From Sphaerochaeta sp. (GTDB lineage: Bacteria; Spirochaetota; Spirochaetia; Sphaerochaetales; Sphaerochaetaceae): DNA of 35,123 nucleotides. The first letter of the stretch is position 1, and every line of letters begins with the position of its first letter. Below, in pieces: positions 15,797 through 22,899 of the stretch. A model generated the notes under the pieces. The model was given only the letters and a program-made list of their open reading frames with translations, was not told the DNA's origin and did not search any database. Both the position numbers and the translations under genes were made by a program. The stretch lies in the NCBI GenBank assembly GCA_016342655.1, contig JAEINL010000039.1:1-35123 (forward strand), read 5' to 3'.

Positions 15797-16812
15797 AGAT
15801 GACTCGGGAGACCTTTGTATCCTTCTTGCTGACTACCTTTATTGTCCTTGCCGTTTCCTTCCTCCTGATCCTGATGGTCGGGGGCAGCATACCCCTTTCT
15901 GTTGCAAGTTTCATGCGTGGTATCGTAGGTTCCTGGTACGCCTTCAGCGAGGTACTGGTCCGGGCAACTCCACTCATTCTTGCCGGCCTTGGTGTCTCTG
16001 TTGGTTTTCGCACCGGTTTTTTGAACATTGGGGCTGAGGGGCAGCTCTATATGGGCGCTATAGCCATAACAGCTTTGGGCGTCTATGCCCCAGGTCTTGG
16101 CGCTCCTTTTATGATACTATTCGCTATCGTACTGGGTTTCCTTGCAGGGGGGCTTTGGTCGGTCATCCCGGGGATCTTGAAGGCACGATTTGGTCTTTCA
16201 GAGGTCATCAACACCATCATGCTCAACTATATTGCGATTAACCTGGTGGGAATACTGGTGCGTACCTTGCTGAAAGACCCTTCCTATCCGTATCCAATGT
16301 CGCCTATGCTTCCCGCTTCGGCCTCATTGTTCTCTCTGTTACCTCCAACTCGCTTGCATGCAGGAATTCTCATAGCTCTTGCAACTGCAGGTGGAATCCA
16401 CGTGCTCATGTTCCATACATCGGCAGGATTTCGCATGCGAGCTGTTGGATTAAATAAGCGCGCTAGTCTCTGTGCTGGAATTTCTGTCACCAGGAATATT
16501 GTCCTGTCCTCTCTGATCAGTGGAGGACTCGCAGGTGTTGCCGGGGTGTGTGAGGTAGCTGGTCTGCATCATAGGCTCATAGAAGGCATCAGCCCCAGCT
16601 ATGGCTATCTTGCCATCATCGTGGCCTTGCTTGGAGGCAACAGGCCCTTGCGAATCGTGGTCTCTGCCATTGGAATCGCCGCCTTGCAAGTCGGTTCCAT
16701 GTCGATGCAACGGGGTGCGGGAGTACCTACCTCCATCGCCTCGATCATCATGGGCCTTCTGGTCGTTATGATTCTCGCCCGTAAACAGCTGTTTGGCTGT
16801 AAGGAAGTCTAG
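15793..16812 (+). CDS. ABC importer permease, first subunit (nucleoside/BMP type)
   Basis: Hydrophobic 339-aa inner-membrane permease of the BPD_transp_2 (branched amino acid/ribose/nucleoside) class, predicted to have 8-10 transmembrane helices. Family landmarks are GFRTGFLNIGAEGQLYMGA near residue 75 and GISVTRN...SGGLAGVAG late in the chain. It starts at ATG 15793 inside the ATPase stop. It pairs with the next permease as a heterodimer, as in YufP/YufQ-like systems. Confidence 0.92.
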   Translation: MKMTRETFVSFLLTTFIVLAVSFLLILMVGGSIPLSVASFMRGIVGSWYAFSEVLVRATPLILAGLGVSVGFRTGFLNIGAEGQLYMGAIAITALGVYAPGLGAPFMILFAIVLGFLAGGLWSVIPGILKARFGLSEVINTIMLNYIAINLVGILVRTLLKDPSYPYPMSPMLPASASLFSLLPPTRLHAGILIALATAGGIHVLMFHTSAGFRMRAVGLNKRASLCAGISVTRNIVLSSLISGGLAGVAGVCEVAGLHHRLIEGISPSYGYLAIIVALLGGNRPLRIVVSAIGIAALQVGSMSMQRGAGVPTSIASIIMGLLVVMILARKQLFGCKEV

Positions 16813-16813
16813 G

Positions 16814-17752
16814 ATGGAAGTAACTACACTAGCGGCCGCTAGTGCCTTCTTGGCAGCTATGGTTCGCATGGCAACCCCTATTGCCCTTGCAGGGTTGGGG
16901 GAGACCATATCAGAACGTTCAGGCGTGATAAACATCGGGGTGGAAGCTATCATGTTAAGTGGGGCTTTCTTCAGCTTCCTAGGGATGTTCACTACAGGTA
17001 GCATGTTCATAGGGCTTCTGTGCGGTATGGCTGGGGGGGTTGCAGTGAGCATGCTGCATGCTCTTTTGAGCATCCGCTGTAAGGCTGACCAGACCATATC
17101 CGGTCTTGCCCTTAACTTCCTCTTCTTGGGACTGACGAGCTTCTTGTTTCTCATGGAGTTTGGCAAGAGCACAACCCTTCCCTCCATCCCTGTCATCAGA
17201 GCTATACGCGTTCCTATCTTGGGTCGCATTCCTCTTATCGGTGAGGCCTTGTTCCACCAGGATCCGTTTGTCTATACGATGTTGGCCCTTGTGCTCATTC
17301 TTTGGATCCTGTTCTACAAGACCGAGTGGGGAGTCATCCTGCACGCTGTAGGGGAGAACCCCCGAGCTGCCGATACTGTGGGCATACGGGTGAACAGGGT
17401 GCGCTATCTCGCTTGCTTTGCCAATGGTTTGCTAGGGGGTCTGGGCGGTACTTATCTAGCAATGGTCAAGCTTGGTTTCTTTATGGAGAACCTTACCTCA
17501 GGCAAAGGGTATATCGCCTTGGTTGCTGTACTACTCGGGCGTAGGAATCCTGTGGGGGTGTTGTGCGCCGCCCTAGTCATCGGTGCCTCTGAAGCCTTGC
17601 AGATACGCCTGCAGACCATGGGAACCGCCATTCCTTCCCAAGCCTTTACCATGCTTCCCTATTTGGTCACGATAGTGGTGCTTTTCTTATCCATTGGAAA
17701 GGGGAATGACCCTTCGGCGTTGGGCGTACCCTATGAGCGTGACAAGCGTTGA
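16814..17752 (+). CDS. ABC importer permease, second subunit (nucleoside/BMP type)
   Basis: Second membrane subunit, 312 aa, shorter than its partner. It opens with a helix then AGLGETISERSGVINIGVEAIML, the sequence that marks the YufQ-like member of nucleoside importer permease pairs. ATG 16814 has AAGGA 8 bases upstream and lies one base beyond the stop of the first permease; the open frame extends back to a TTG at 16793 without support. The gene ends 21 bp before the MerR-type regulator, on the same strand, so the regulator is likely co-transcribed. Confidence 0.92.
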   Translation: MEVTTLAAASAFLAAMVRMATPIALAGLGETISERSGVINIGVEAIMLSGAFFSFLGMFTTGSMFIGLLCGMAGGVAVSMLHALLSIRCKADQTISGLALNFLFLGLTSFLFLMEFGKSTTLPSIPVIRAIRVPILGRIPLIGEALFHQDPFVYTMLALVLILWILFYKTEWGVILHAVGENPRAADTVGIRVNRVRYLACFANGLLGGLGGTYLAMVKLGFFMENLTSGKGYIALVAVLLGRRNPVGVLCAALVIGASEALQIRLQTMGTAIPSQAFTMLPYLVTIVVLFLSIGKGNDPSALGVPYERDKR

Positions 17753-17773
17753 GGCCCGTGCTACATTGCACAG

Positions 17774-18523
17774 ATGAAAGACTACTTTTCCATAGGAGAG
17801 TTCAGCGAGCTTTTCGGTGTTGATGTGCAGACCTTGCGCTACTATGACTCCATAGGGTTGCTTGTTCCTGCCCATCGTGATGCAGGTAGTGGGTATCGAA
17901 AATATAAGTTTGACCAAGTCTATCATTTTGCTTCGATCCGATACCTCAAGCGTCTGGGGTATTCGCTTAAGCAGATACAGCTTTTCCTATCCTCCCGTTC
18001 CCTCGAGCATACGATGGGACAACTACGGATGCAGTCGGAGCAACTGAAACAGCGTTGGAACGAACTGATGAATATCGATTCAGCCATACAGCGCAAGCTC
18101 GAGTTTGTAGAAAAGCAGTTGCCTCTTGTTGATTTCCAGCGTGTCATAAGAAAAACCTTCCCAAAGCGCTATTTTCTTGATATTGGAGTTGAGGAGTCCC
18201 TGTATGGTTCGGATGTCTTCTACTTTTTTCCGACGTTGGTCTTTTACCACGGGGAGAAGAAACGCTTTGGTGCTTACCTATTTAGCCAAGAGAAACCCTA
18301 TGGAACCATAGGGGAAGTCTTACCCATTCAAGGGGGTCCTTTCCTGTGTGCTTACCATCATGGATCCTATGAAAGTATTGATGAGACCTTTTTGAGGATA
18401 CGAGAGGATGCCAAGCTCTTGTCCCTTGCAGACTACACTATCAACTTCAATATTGTGGACCAGTTTGTGGAGCATGATAATCGTCGTTTCATTACTGAGG
18501 TGCAAATTCCTATTCTTGGGTAA
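17774..18523 (+). CDS. MerR-family regulator with C-terminal effector-binding domain
   Basis: A 249-aa regulator. Residues 1-75 are a MerR winged helix (YFSIGEFSELFGVDVQTLRY, YDSIGLLVP, then SGYRKY). A dimerisation helix follows (about 75-120), and the C-terminal part resembles the GyrI-like/BmrR-like ligand pocket that binds small, often aromatic or cationic compounds. It sits 21 bp behind the last importer gene with no clear ribosome site, which fits coupled or low expression. MerR proteins act on promoters with 19-bp spacers; exactly such a promoter precedes the block (11744) and a relative occurs at 6102. Control of both is inferred, not shown. Confidence 0.87.
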   Translation: MKDYFSIGEFSELFGVDVQTLRYYDSIGLLVPAHRDAGSGYRKYKFDQVYHFASIRYLKRLGYSLKQIQLFLSSRSLEHTMGQLRMQSEQLKQRWNELMNIDSAIQRKLEFVEKQLPLVDFQRVIRKTFPKRYFLDIGVEESLYGSDVFYFFPTLVFYHGEKKRFGAYLFSQEKPYGTIGEVLPIQGGPFLCAYHHGSYESIDETFLRIREDAKLLSLADYTINFNIVDQFVEHDNRRFITEVQIPILG

Positions 18524-18529
18524 AGGCTC

Positions 18530-18557
18530 TTGCACAAGGATCTGTATCTGGTATGCT
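18530..18557 (+). promoter_or_regulatory. Candidate promoter for the sugar-acid kinase/aldolase pair
   Basis: TTGCAC (18530-18535) and TATGCT (18552-18557) are 16 bp apart in the 60-bp gap before the kinase. Both boxes match the bacterial consensus reasonably well and the position is right for a short leader. Confidence 0.35.
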
Positions 18558-18583
18558 GTAGCAGACAATAAAGGAGAGAACCT

Positions 18584-19849
18584 ATGCGTTTGGGTGTTAT
18601 AGCAGATGATTTCACCGGTGCGACAGATATTGCAGGCTTCCTGGTAAAGAACGGGATGGAGACAGCCATGTTCAATGGTGTCCCTGATAGCATCCCTGAT
18701 GGCCTTACCGAAGCCTTGGTGGTAAGTCTGAAGATTCGCTCATGCCCGGTAGGGGAGGCTGTCCAGAAGGCCCTTTCAGCTTTGGCCTTTCTTCAGGAAG
18801 CAGGATGCACCAAGTTCTACTACAAGTACTGCTCCACCTTCGATTCAAGCAGGGAGGGGAATATCGGTCAGGTCACCGATGCCTTGATGAAGGCCCTAAC
18901 AACCTCCCTTACCCTTATCTGTCCTGCTCTTCCCATCAATGGGAGGACTGTCTATAAGGGGTATCTGTTTGTCAACGACCAGTTGCTCAGTGATTCTCCC
19001 ATGCGCAACCATCCCATCACCCCTATGCGGGACTCAAAGCTCGAGCGCCTTATGCAAGGGCAGTTCACTGGCTTGAGTGCGCATATATTCTCTGGTGATA
19101 TGGCTCAAGGCCCTGACCATGTCAGGACATTGGTAGAGCAATACAAAGATACAGACAAAAATGTTCAGTACCTTATCGTTGATATCCTCACCGAAGAGGA
19201 CCTTGAAACCATTGCCCGGGCGACTGAGGATTTTCCTCTGGTTACCGGAGGATCAGGTCTGGCACTGGGCATTGCCCATCTTTACAACCAGAGGTTGGGA
19301 AGGCCTGAAGAGGAAGTGGTCAGCTTTGTACCCAAGAAAGACAGGGCCGTTATCATAGCAGGTTCCTGCTCTGCCCAGACCAATGCACAGGTCGCCTACT
19401 ATAAGGACAAGGCTCCTAGCCTACGAATTGACGAGGACAAGTGTCTGAATCAGAAGGGGTATTCGGGGGAGCTAGCGCTGTGGGTGCTCGCCCAAGATAC
19501 TAAAGGCCTTGCCCCCATGCTCTATGCTACTCGAAATGCAGAGGAGCTTGCCAAGATCAAGGCGTTGTATCCCCAAGAGAATGTCTCTGCCATAATTGAA
19601 AAGATCATTGGATGTGTGACCAAGATCCTTGCCTTTCAGGGCGTGAAGAACTTCATTGTGGCAGGAGGGGAGACCAGCGGGGTGGTTGCCACCACCTTGG
19701 GTGTCTCGTCCTACCTTGTCGGTCCTCAGATAGACCCAGGTGTTTCCTGGGTTCGTTCCCTCGATGGGACCATGCATCTGGCTTTCAAGTCAGGTAATTT
19801 CGGTATGGTTGATTTCTTCGAAAAAGCACAGGAGATGTGTCATGAATGA
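18584..19849 (+). CDS. Four-carbon acid sugar kinase, OtnK (3-oxo-tetronate kinase) type
   Basis: Kinase of 421 aa from the DUF1537 family, which phosphorylates four-carbon sugar acids such as 3-oxo-tetronate at C4. The N-terminal domain opens with GVIADDFTGATDIA, the family motif, and has the conserved YYKYCSTFDSS segment. The C-terminal nucleotide-binding domain ends in NFIVAGGETSGVVATTLG. Length is typical (about 420 aa). AAAGGAGA lies just upstream of the ATG. It overlaps the aldolase gene by 8 bp, the usual pairing for OtnK and OtnC. The dehydrogenase and isomerase that often complete this pathway are not in the window. Confidence 0.88.
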   Translation: MRLGVIADDFTGATDIAGFLVKNGMETAMFNGVPDSIPDGLTEALVVSLKIRSCPVGEAVQKALSALAFLQEAGCTKFYYKYCSTFDSSREGNIGQVTDALMKALTTSLTLICPALPINGRTVYKGYLFVNDQLLSDSPMRNHPITPMRDSKLERLMQGQFTGLSAHIFSGDMAQGPDHVRTLVEQYKDTDKNVQYLIVDILTEEDLETIARATEDFPLVTGGSGLALGIAHLYNQRLGRPEEEVVSFVPKKDRAVIIAGSCSAQTNAQVAYYKDKAPSLRIDEDKCLNQKGYSGELALWVLAQDTKGLAPMLYATRNAEELAKIKALYPQENVSAIIEKIIGCVTKILAFQGVKNFIVAGGETSGVVATTLGVSSYLVGPQIDPGVSWVRSLDGTMHLAFKSGNFGMVDFFEKAQEMCHE

Positions 19850-20468
19850 GTTTGAAGCTAAAATATCCTTAGTGACGTTTGCCAAATCCCTCTTTGACCG
19901 TGGGTATGCGGTAGGCAGTGCTGGAAATATCTCCATGATGCTGGAGGATGGTACCTTCTTGGCCACTCCTTCAGGTTCGTCGTTTGGTACGTTGAATGAA
20001 GTGGATATCAGTCATTTCGATGAGGAGGGAACACTGTTGGGTGGCAAACCACCAACCAAGGAAGTTCCCCTTCATCTGGCATGTTATCAGACGCATCCAT
20101 CGGTGCGCTCTGTAGTCCATCTGCATGCCACCTATTCAACCTTGCTTGCCAGTTGTGAAGGTCTGCTTGACGGGCTCCCGTTTGACCCCTTCACCCCCTA
20201 TTATGTCATGCAAATTGGGGAAGTAGGGGTGTTGCCTTACCGCAAGCCAGGCTCTGTATTGCTTGCCAGGGATATAGAGCAGAGGCCACAGTTCACTACC
20301 TACCTCATGGCCAATCATGGGATGCTGGTCTGTGGCACATCCCTGTCCAAGGCTGTCTTTGCTGCAGAGGAGTTTGAGCAGAGTGCCAAGCTCTGGTACT
20401 TGGGTCAGTCTCTGGCTATACGGTACTTGCGAGAGGATGAGATTGAGGAACTGAAGGCTGGAAAGTAG
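19842..20468 (+). CDS. Class II aldolase, OtnC (3-oxo-tetronate 4-phosphate decarboxylase) type
   Basis: Metal-dependent aldolase/decarboxylase of 208 aa. Family features are GSAGNIS near residue 26, the catalytic Glu in TKEVPLHLA, the zinc ligands in VVHLHATYS and a third His in MANHGMLV. Next to an OtnK-type kinase it most likely decarboxylates the phosphorylated oxo-acid to dihydroxyacetone phosphate; L-fuculose-phosphate-aldolase-like activity is the alternative. The start is ATG 19842, with GGAG 7 bases upstream, inside the end of the kinase gene. The longer open frame from 19740 only copies the kinase's last codons out of frame. Confidence 0.87.
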   Translation: MNEFEAKISLVTFAKSLFDRGYAVGSAGNISMMLEDGTFLATPSGSSFGTLNEVDISHFDEEGTLLGGKPPTKEVPLHLACYQTHPSVRSVVHLHATYSTLLASCEGLLDGLPFDPFTPYYVMQIGEVGVLPYRKPGSVLLARDIEQRPQFTTYLMANHGMLVCGTSLSKAVFAAEEFEQSAKLWYLGQSLAIRYLREDEIEELKAGK

Positions 20469-20477
20469 CAGAAAGAG

Positions 20478-21140
20478 TCAGGTTGAACGACTCAGCTTCC
20501 TGAAGGTTCCCATCATCATGATGAGGAAAATCATCCATGGGATGAGCGAGAGTAACGAGCATACAAGCCCGACCGTACCTGCTGTTGATGGGATGACCAT
20601 AAGAAAGCCTGAGATCAAGCCCACTGTCGCTGTCTTGTTTCCGAATACACTATTTCTCATGACCAATGCCGTTGCTAGCAAGGTGATGCCGTTCAGTACG
20701 TAATAGATGTTGAAGGCTGTCCCTTTCCATTGGAAGATGAGGGCCTCTGCTATGGTAAGGAGGTTCTCCCTTGGCATCTTTGCATATTCTCTGGCTGTCT
20801 GCCACATTTCAAAGGCAGGATTGCTAGAGAAGAATGAGGCGATACCAAGCAATCCCAAGAGGATTGCAACCATCATCACAGGTTCGTTTTTCTCTTTGAG
20901 AATCAGGTAGAGGGCCAGATACAAGAGCACTAAGAGCATATTGTCTACAATGAAGAGCAGATCCATCTGTAGCAGCCCAAGGGCCCAGTTCTCGGTAAAG
21001 AGTGCAAGCCAGAGTTCTGCTGTTTCAGGGGGGAACGAAACAAAGAAAACAATGATTTGAAGTGGGATGATTACCACCATAGCAATTGAGGCATACATTG
21101 CCACCTTGCTTAACGTTCTAGTTGTCTCATTGGTGTGCAT
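20478..21140 (-). CDS. DUF4386-like multi-pass membrane protein
   Basis: A 220-aa hydrophobic protein on the minus strand with about six transmembrane helices, resembling the DUF4386 family, whose function is unknown. It opens MHTNETTRTLSKVAMYAS, has a charged loop around residues 110-130 (FEMWQTAREYAKMPRENL) and ends KLSRST. It is convergent with the aldolase gene, whose stop is only 9 bp away, so the two 3' ends face each other with no room for separate terminators. No enzyme motif is visible. It stands alone on its strand and gives no hint of pathway. Confidence 0.72.
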   Translation of the reverse strand: MHTNETTRTLSKVAMYASIAMVVIIPLQIIVFFVSFPPETAELWLALFTENWALGLLQMDLLFIVDNMLLVLLYLALYLILKEKNEPVMMVAILLGLLGIASFFSSNPAFEMWQTAREYAKMPRENLLTIAEALIFQWKGTAFNIYYVLNGITLLATALVMRNSVFGNKTATVGLISGFLMVIPSTAGTVGLVCSLLSLIPWMIFLIMMMGTFRKLSRST

Positions 21141-21769
21141 GAATACCTCTTGCCGGTAATTCTAAACAGGAATAATGACAGTGTCCATGGTTTTACTTTG
21201 TATCACTATGAAGGCCAAGGATAAGGAAAGAAGAATAGTGTCTGAGGTGATGCTGCTGCTATTTTGTATAACGAACAATCCACGTTCTGAACATCTACAG
21301 CTCCTTCCAGGCCCATACCAACTCTCTTGCCTGTTCAATATCAAGGCACAAGATTGAATTGCCTCTCTAGGTGTCGTATGCCATGAATAGAATGATTATC
21401 AATATGTATGATTATCACGATGTTGGAGATACAAATTAATATTTTTCTGGGTGGCATTATATATATGAATTCATGAATGCATGGTTGTATATGTAGGGAA
21501 AGGTAATTCAACATATAAGTGAAAGGAACCAATGGAAAAAGAGGCCAGATAGTTTTTAAGAGCACACATGTCTCTGTTGGATAGGTGTGCATCTAGGGAG
21601 CCTTGAATCACTTGCAAATGTTTATAATATAGCAAAATAATTATAGTAAAACTATATATTGTTACAATACAAAAATAGATCTTTTATTGTATTATCCTCG
21701 CAACTGTTATACATTTAAAGTGTCCCGTCTTTCTGAAGTAGGTGTATCGTAATCCAAGGGAGTTGAGAT
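21141..21769. other. AT-rich non-coding stretch at the border of the accessory island
   Basis: No convincing gene occurs in these 629 bases; the few open frames on either strand have no ribosome site or recognisable protein. The stretch becomes clearly AT-rich from about 21380. Visible structure: the direct repeat ATGATTATCA at 21392-21401 and 21408-21417 (16-bp period), and two abutting palindromes at 21642-21669. It probably holds the promoters of the DUF4386-like gene and of the toxin-antitoxin pair. Confidence 0.6.
21642..21669. promoter_or_regulatory. Abutting palindromes before the Panacea toxin-antitoxin pair
   Basis: TATAGT-AAA-ACTATA (21642-21656) is followed directly by TATTGT-T-ACAATA (21657-21669). 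Two perfect dyads side by side about 100 bp before a toxin-antitoxin operon are candidates for an autoregulatory operator. In such AT-rich DNA chance dyads are fairly common. Confidence 0.35.
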
Positions 21770-22375
21770 ATGATGGGAGAAGAAGTAATTATGAATTTCA
21801 ATTTTAATGAAAGACGTTCAACACAGGCCGCTGCGTTTTTAATCAGGCGTAATGGCAATAAGTTGAATTATATGAAATTAATCAAGTTGCTTTATCTTGT
21901 TGACAGAGAGGCTTTGATAAAGTGGCAACAACCTATTACAGGTGATAAGTATTATTCTCTGCCTCTTGGCCCCGTTGTAAGTAAAATTCTTGATAAAATT
22001 TGTAGTGGGCCTAACCCAAAATCTCCTGATTATTGGTCCAGTATTATACAGATAGCCCAAAATGATTCATACTCTGTTACAACTATTGATGAACCTGAGT
22101 ATGATGAACTAAGTAAAAGAGAGATTCGTCTTCTTGAAGGACTTGATGATACGTTTAAAGCTTATTCGCAATGGGATATGGTTGCGTACTGTCATGAAAA
22201 TCTTCCTGAATGGAAAGATCCGAATGGTTCTAGTGATCAAATAACTATTGAAGATATTTTAAAAACGAGTATCAAGAAGGCCTCTGATAAAGATTTAAAT
22301 TTTCTCCTAGAAAATGTTGCTTTCAAAATTGCAATCGACAATAAAAATAGTGAGATTGCAGATGCAACCTGGTGA
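21770..22375 (+). CDS. Panacea (SocA/DUF4065) domain antitoxin
   Basis: A 201-aa protein (194 aa if ATG 21791 is used) with the Panacea/SocA-like domain: KLNYMKLIKLLYLVDREALIKW then GDKYYSLPLGPVVSKIL, the opening typical of this family, which neutralises diverse toxins in two-gene modules. Both starts have a good ribosome site (AAGGGAG for 21770, GGGAGAAG for 21791), so the start is undecided. It overlaps the next small gene by 14 bp, the usual toxin-antitoxin coupling. The gene is much richer in AT than the genes around it and uses AT-ended codons (many TAT, AAA, GAT), suggesting horizontal arrival. Confidence 0.82.
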   Translation: MMGEEVIMNFNFNERRSTQAAAFLIRRNGNKLNYMKLIKLLYLVDREALIKWQQPITGDKYYSLPLGPVVSKILDKICSGPNPKSPDYWSSIIQIAQNDSYSVTTIDEPEYDELSKREIRLLEGLDDTFKAYSQWDMVAYCHENLPEWKDPNGSSDQITIEDILKTSIKKASDKDLNFLLENVAFKIAIDNKNSEIADATW

Positions 22376-22736
22376 CACTTTCCTTTATAGCCATCCAAAA
22401 ATGAAAAAGCATTTGATGATTGTTGTGTGTGCCAGAATTGATAATCCGGTAATTGGCGAAATCTTACATTGTGTGTATCTGACGACTCTGTATAATACAG
22501 GAAAAGAGGACACAGTTTGTATATTTCAGAAAGGCGATCATCCATTTATCACTCATGATTCCTATGTTGAGTATTCTCAATTACTTCATATACGTTCTGA
22601 ATATCTTCAAAGAGAGTTAGCTATTGGTTTCGCTGTTCCAAAAGAACCCATTTCAGCTACTCAATTGCTTGCTATAAAAACCGCGGCAGGTAATTCTGAT
22701 GCAATCCATCCTAGAGAGTTAACCTATTTCCAATGA
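22362..22736 (+). CDS. Small putative toxin partner of the Panacea antitoxin
   Basis: A protein of about 124 aa starting MQPGDTFLYSHP, followed by KKHLMIVVCAR and later YLTTLY and GDHPFITHDSYVEYS. The strand pattern (PGDTFLY, HLMIVV) loosely recalls MazF/PemK-like SH3-fold toxins, but I do not recognise the family with certainty. It starts inside the antitoxin gene with only a weak GTGAGA site, fitting coupled translation; the same frame is open from 22314. Composition is as AT-rich as the antitoxin gene, so the pair moved together. A toxin role is inferred from the Panacea partner and gene order; no catalytic residue is proven. Confidence 0.65.
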   Translation: MQPGDTFLYSHPKMKKHLMIVVCARIDNPVIGEILHCVYLTTLYNTGKEDTVCIFQKGDHPFITHDSYVEYSQLLHIRSEYLQRELAIGFAVPKEPISATQLLAIKTAAGNSDAIHPRELTYFQ

Positions 22737-22786
22737 TTTGCTCTTATCGAAACCTGTCTTCCTACTTGATTATATTGCGTTCTATC

Positions 22787-22876
22787 TTGAAATAACGATC
22801 ATGAATTTGGTTTCTTATTTCAAAATAGATTTACAGATTGAAATTAGCGTGCTACCGTAAGGTGTGTTGTTTCAAT
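22787..22876. promoter_or_regulatory. Repeated TTGAAA/TTTCAA inverted repeats before the Fic gene
   Basis: TTGAAATAA (22787-22795) pairs with TTATTTCAA (22815-22823), and ATTGAAA (22837-22843) pairs with TTTCAAT (22870-22876). Four copies of one core in two inverted pairs fill the gap before fic. They could be binding sites, for instance for the winged helix at the end of the Fic protein; this is inferred. Confidence 0.4.
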
Positions 22877-22899
22877 GTACAGCTGAGGAGATTTGAGGA

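Noticed and set aside
17757-17772. GTGC-tacatt-GCAC dyad before the MerR gene as its own operator
   Set aside because: Only four base pairs and no promoter boxes around it; the gene is more simply read from the operon upstream.
20474-20492. GAGTC...GACTC hairpin between the aldolase and DUF4386-like genes as a bidirectional terminator
   Set aside because: The stem is only five pairs and no T-run follows on either strand.
21298-21370. Short minus-strand stretch encoding LDIEQARELVWAWKEL that looks like the end of a protein
   Set aside because: It is closed by stops on both sides within about 25 codons and has no traceable family; too short to support a gene remnant.
21392-21417. ATGATTATCA direct repeat as an attachment site or start of a CRISPR array
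   Set aside because: Only two copies 16 bp apart, with no integrase, no matching copy at the far end of the island and no further repeat units.
21341-21592. Minus-strand 83-codon open frame in the gap before the Panacea gene
   Set aside because: No ribosome site and a translation (many Ile, His and Pro) without any family pattern; expected by chance in AT-rich DNA.
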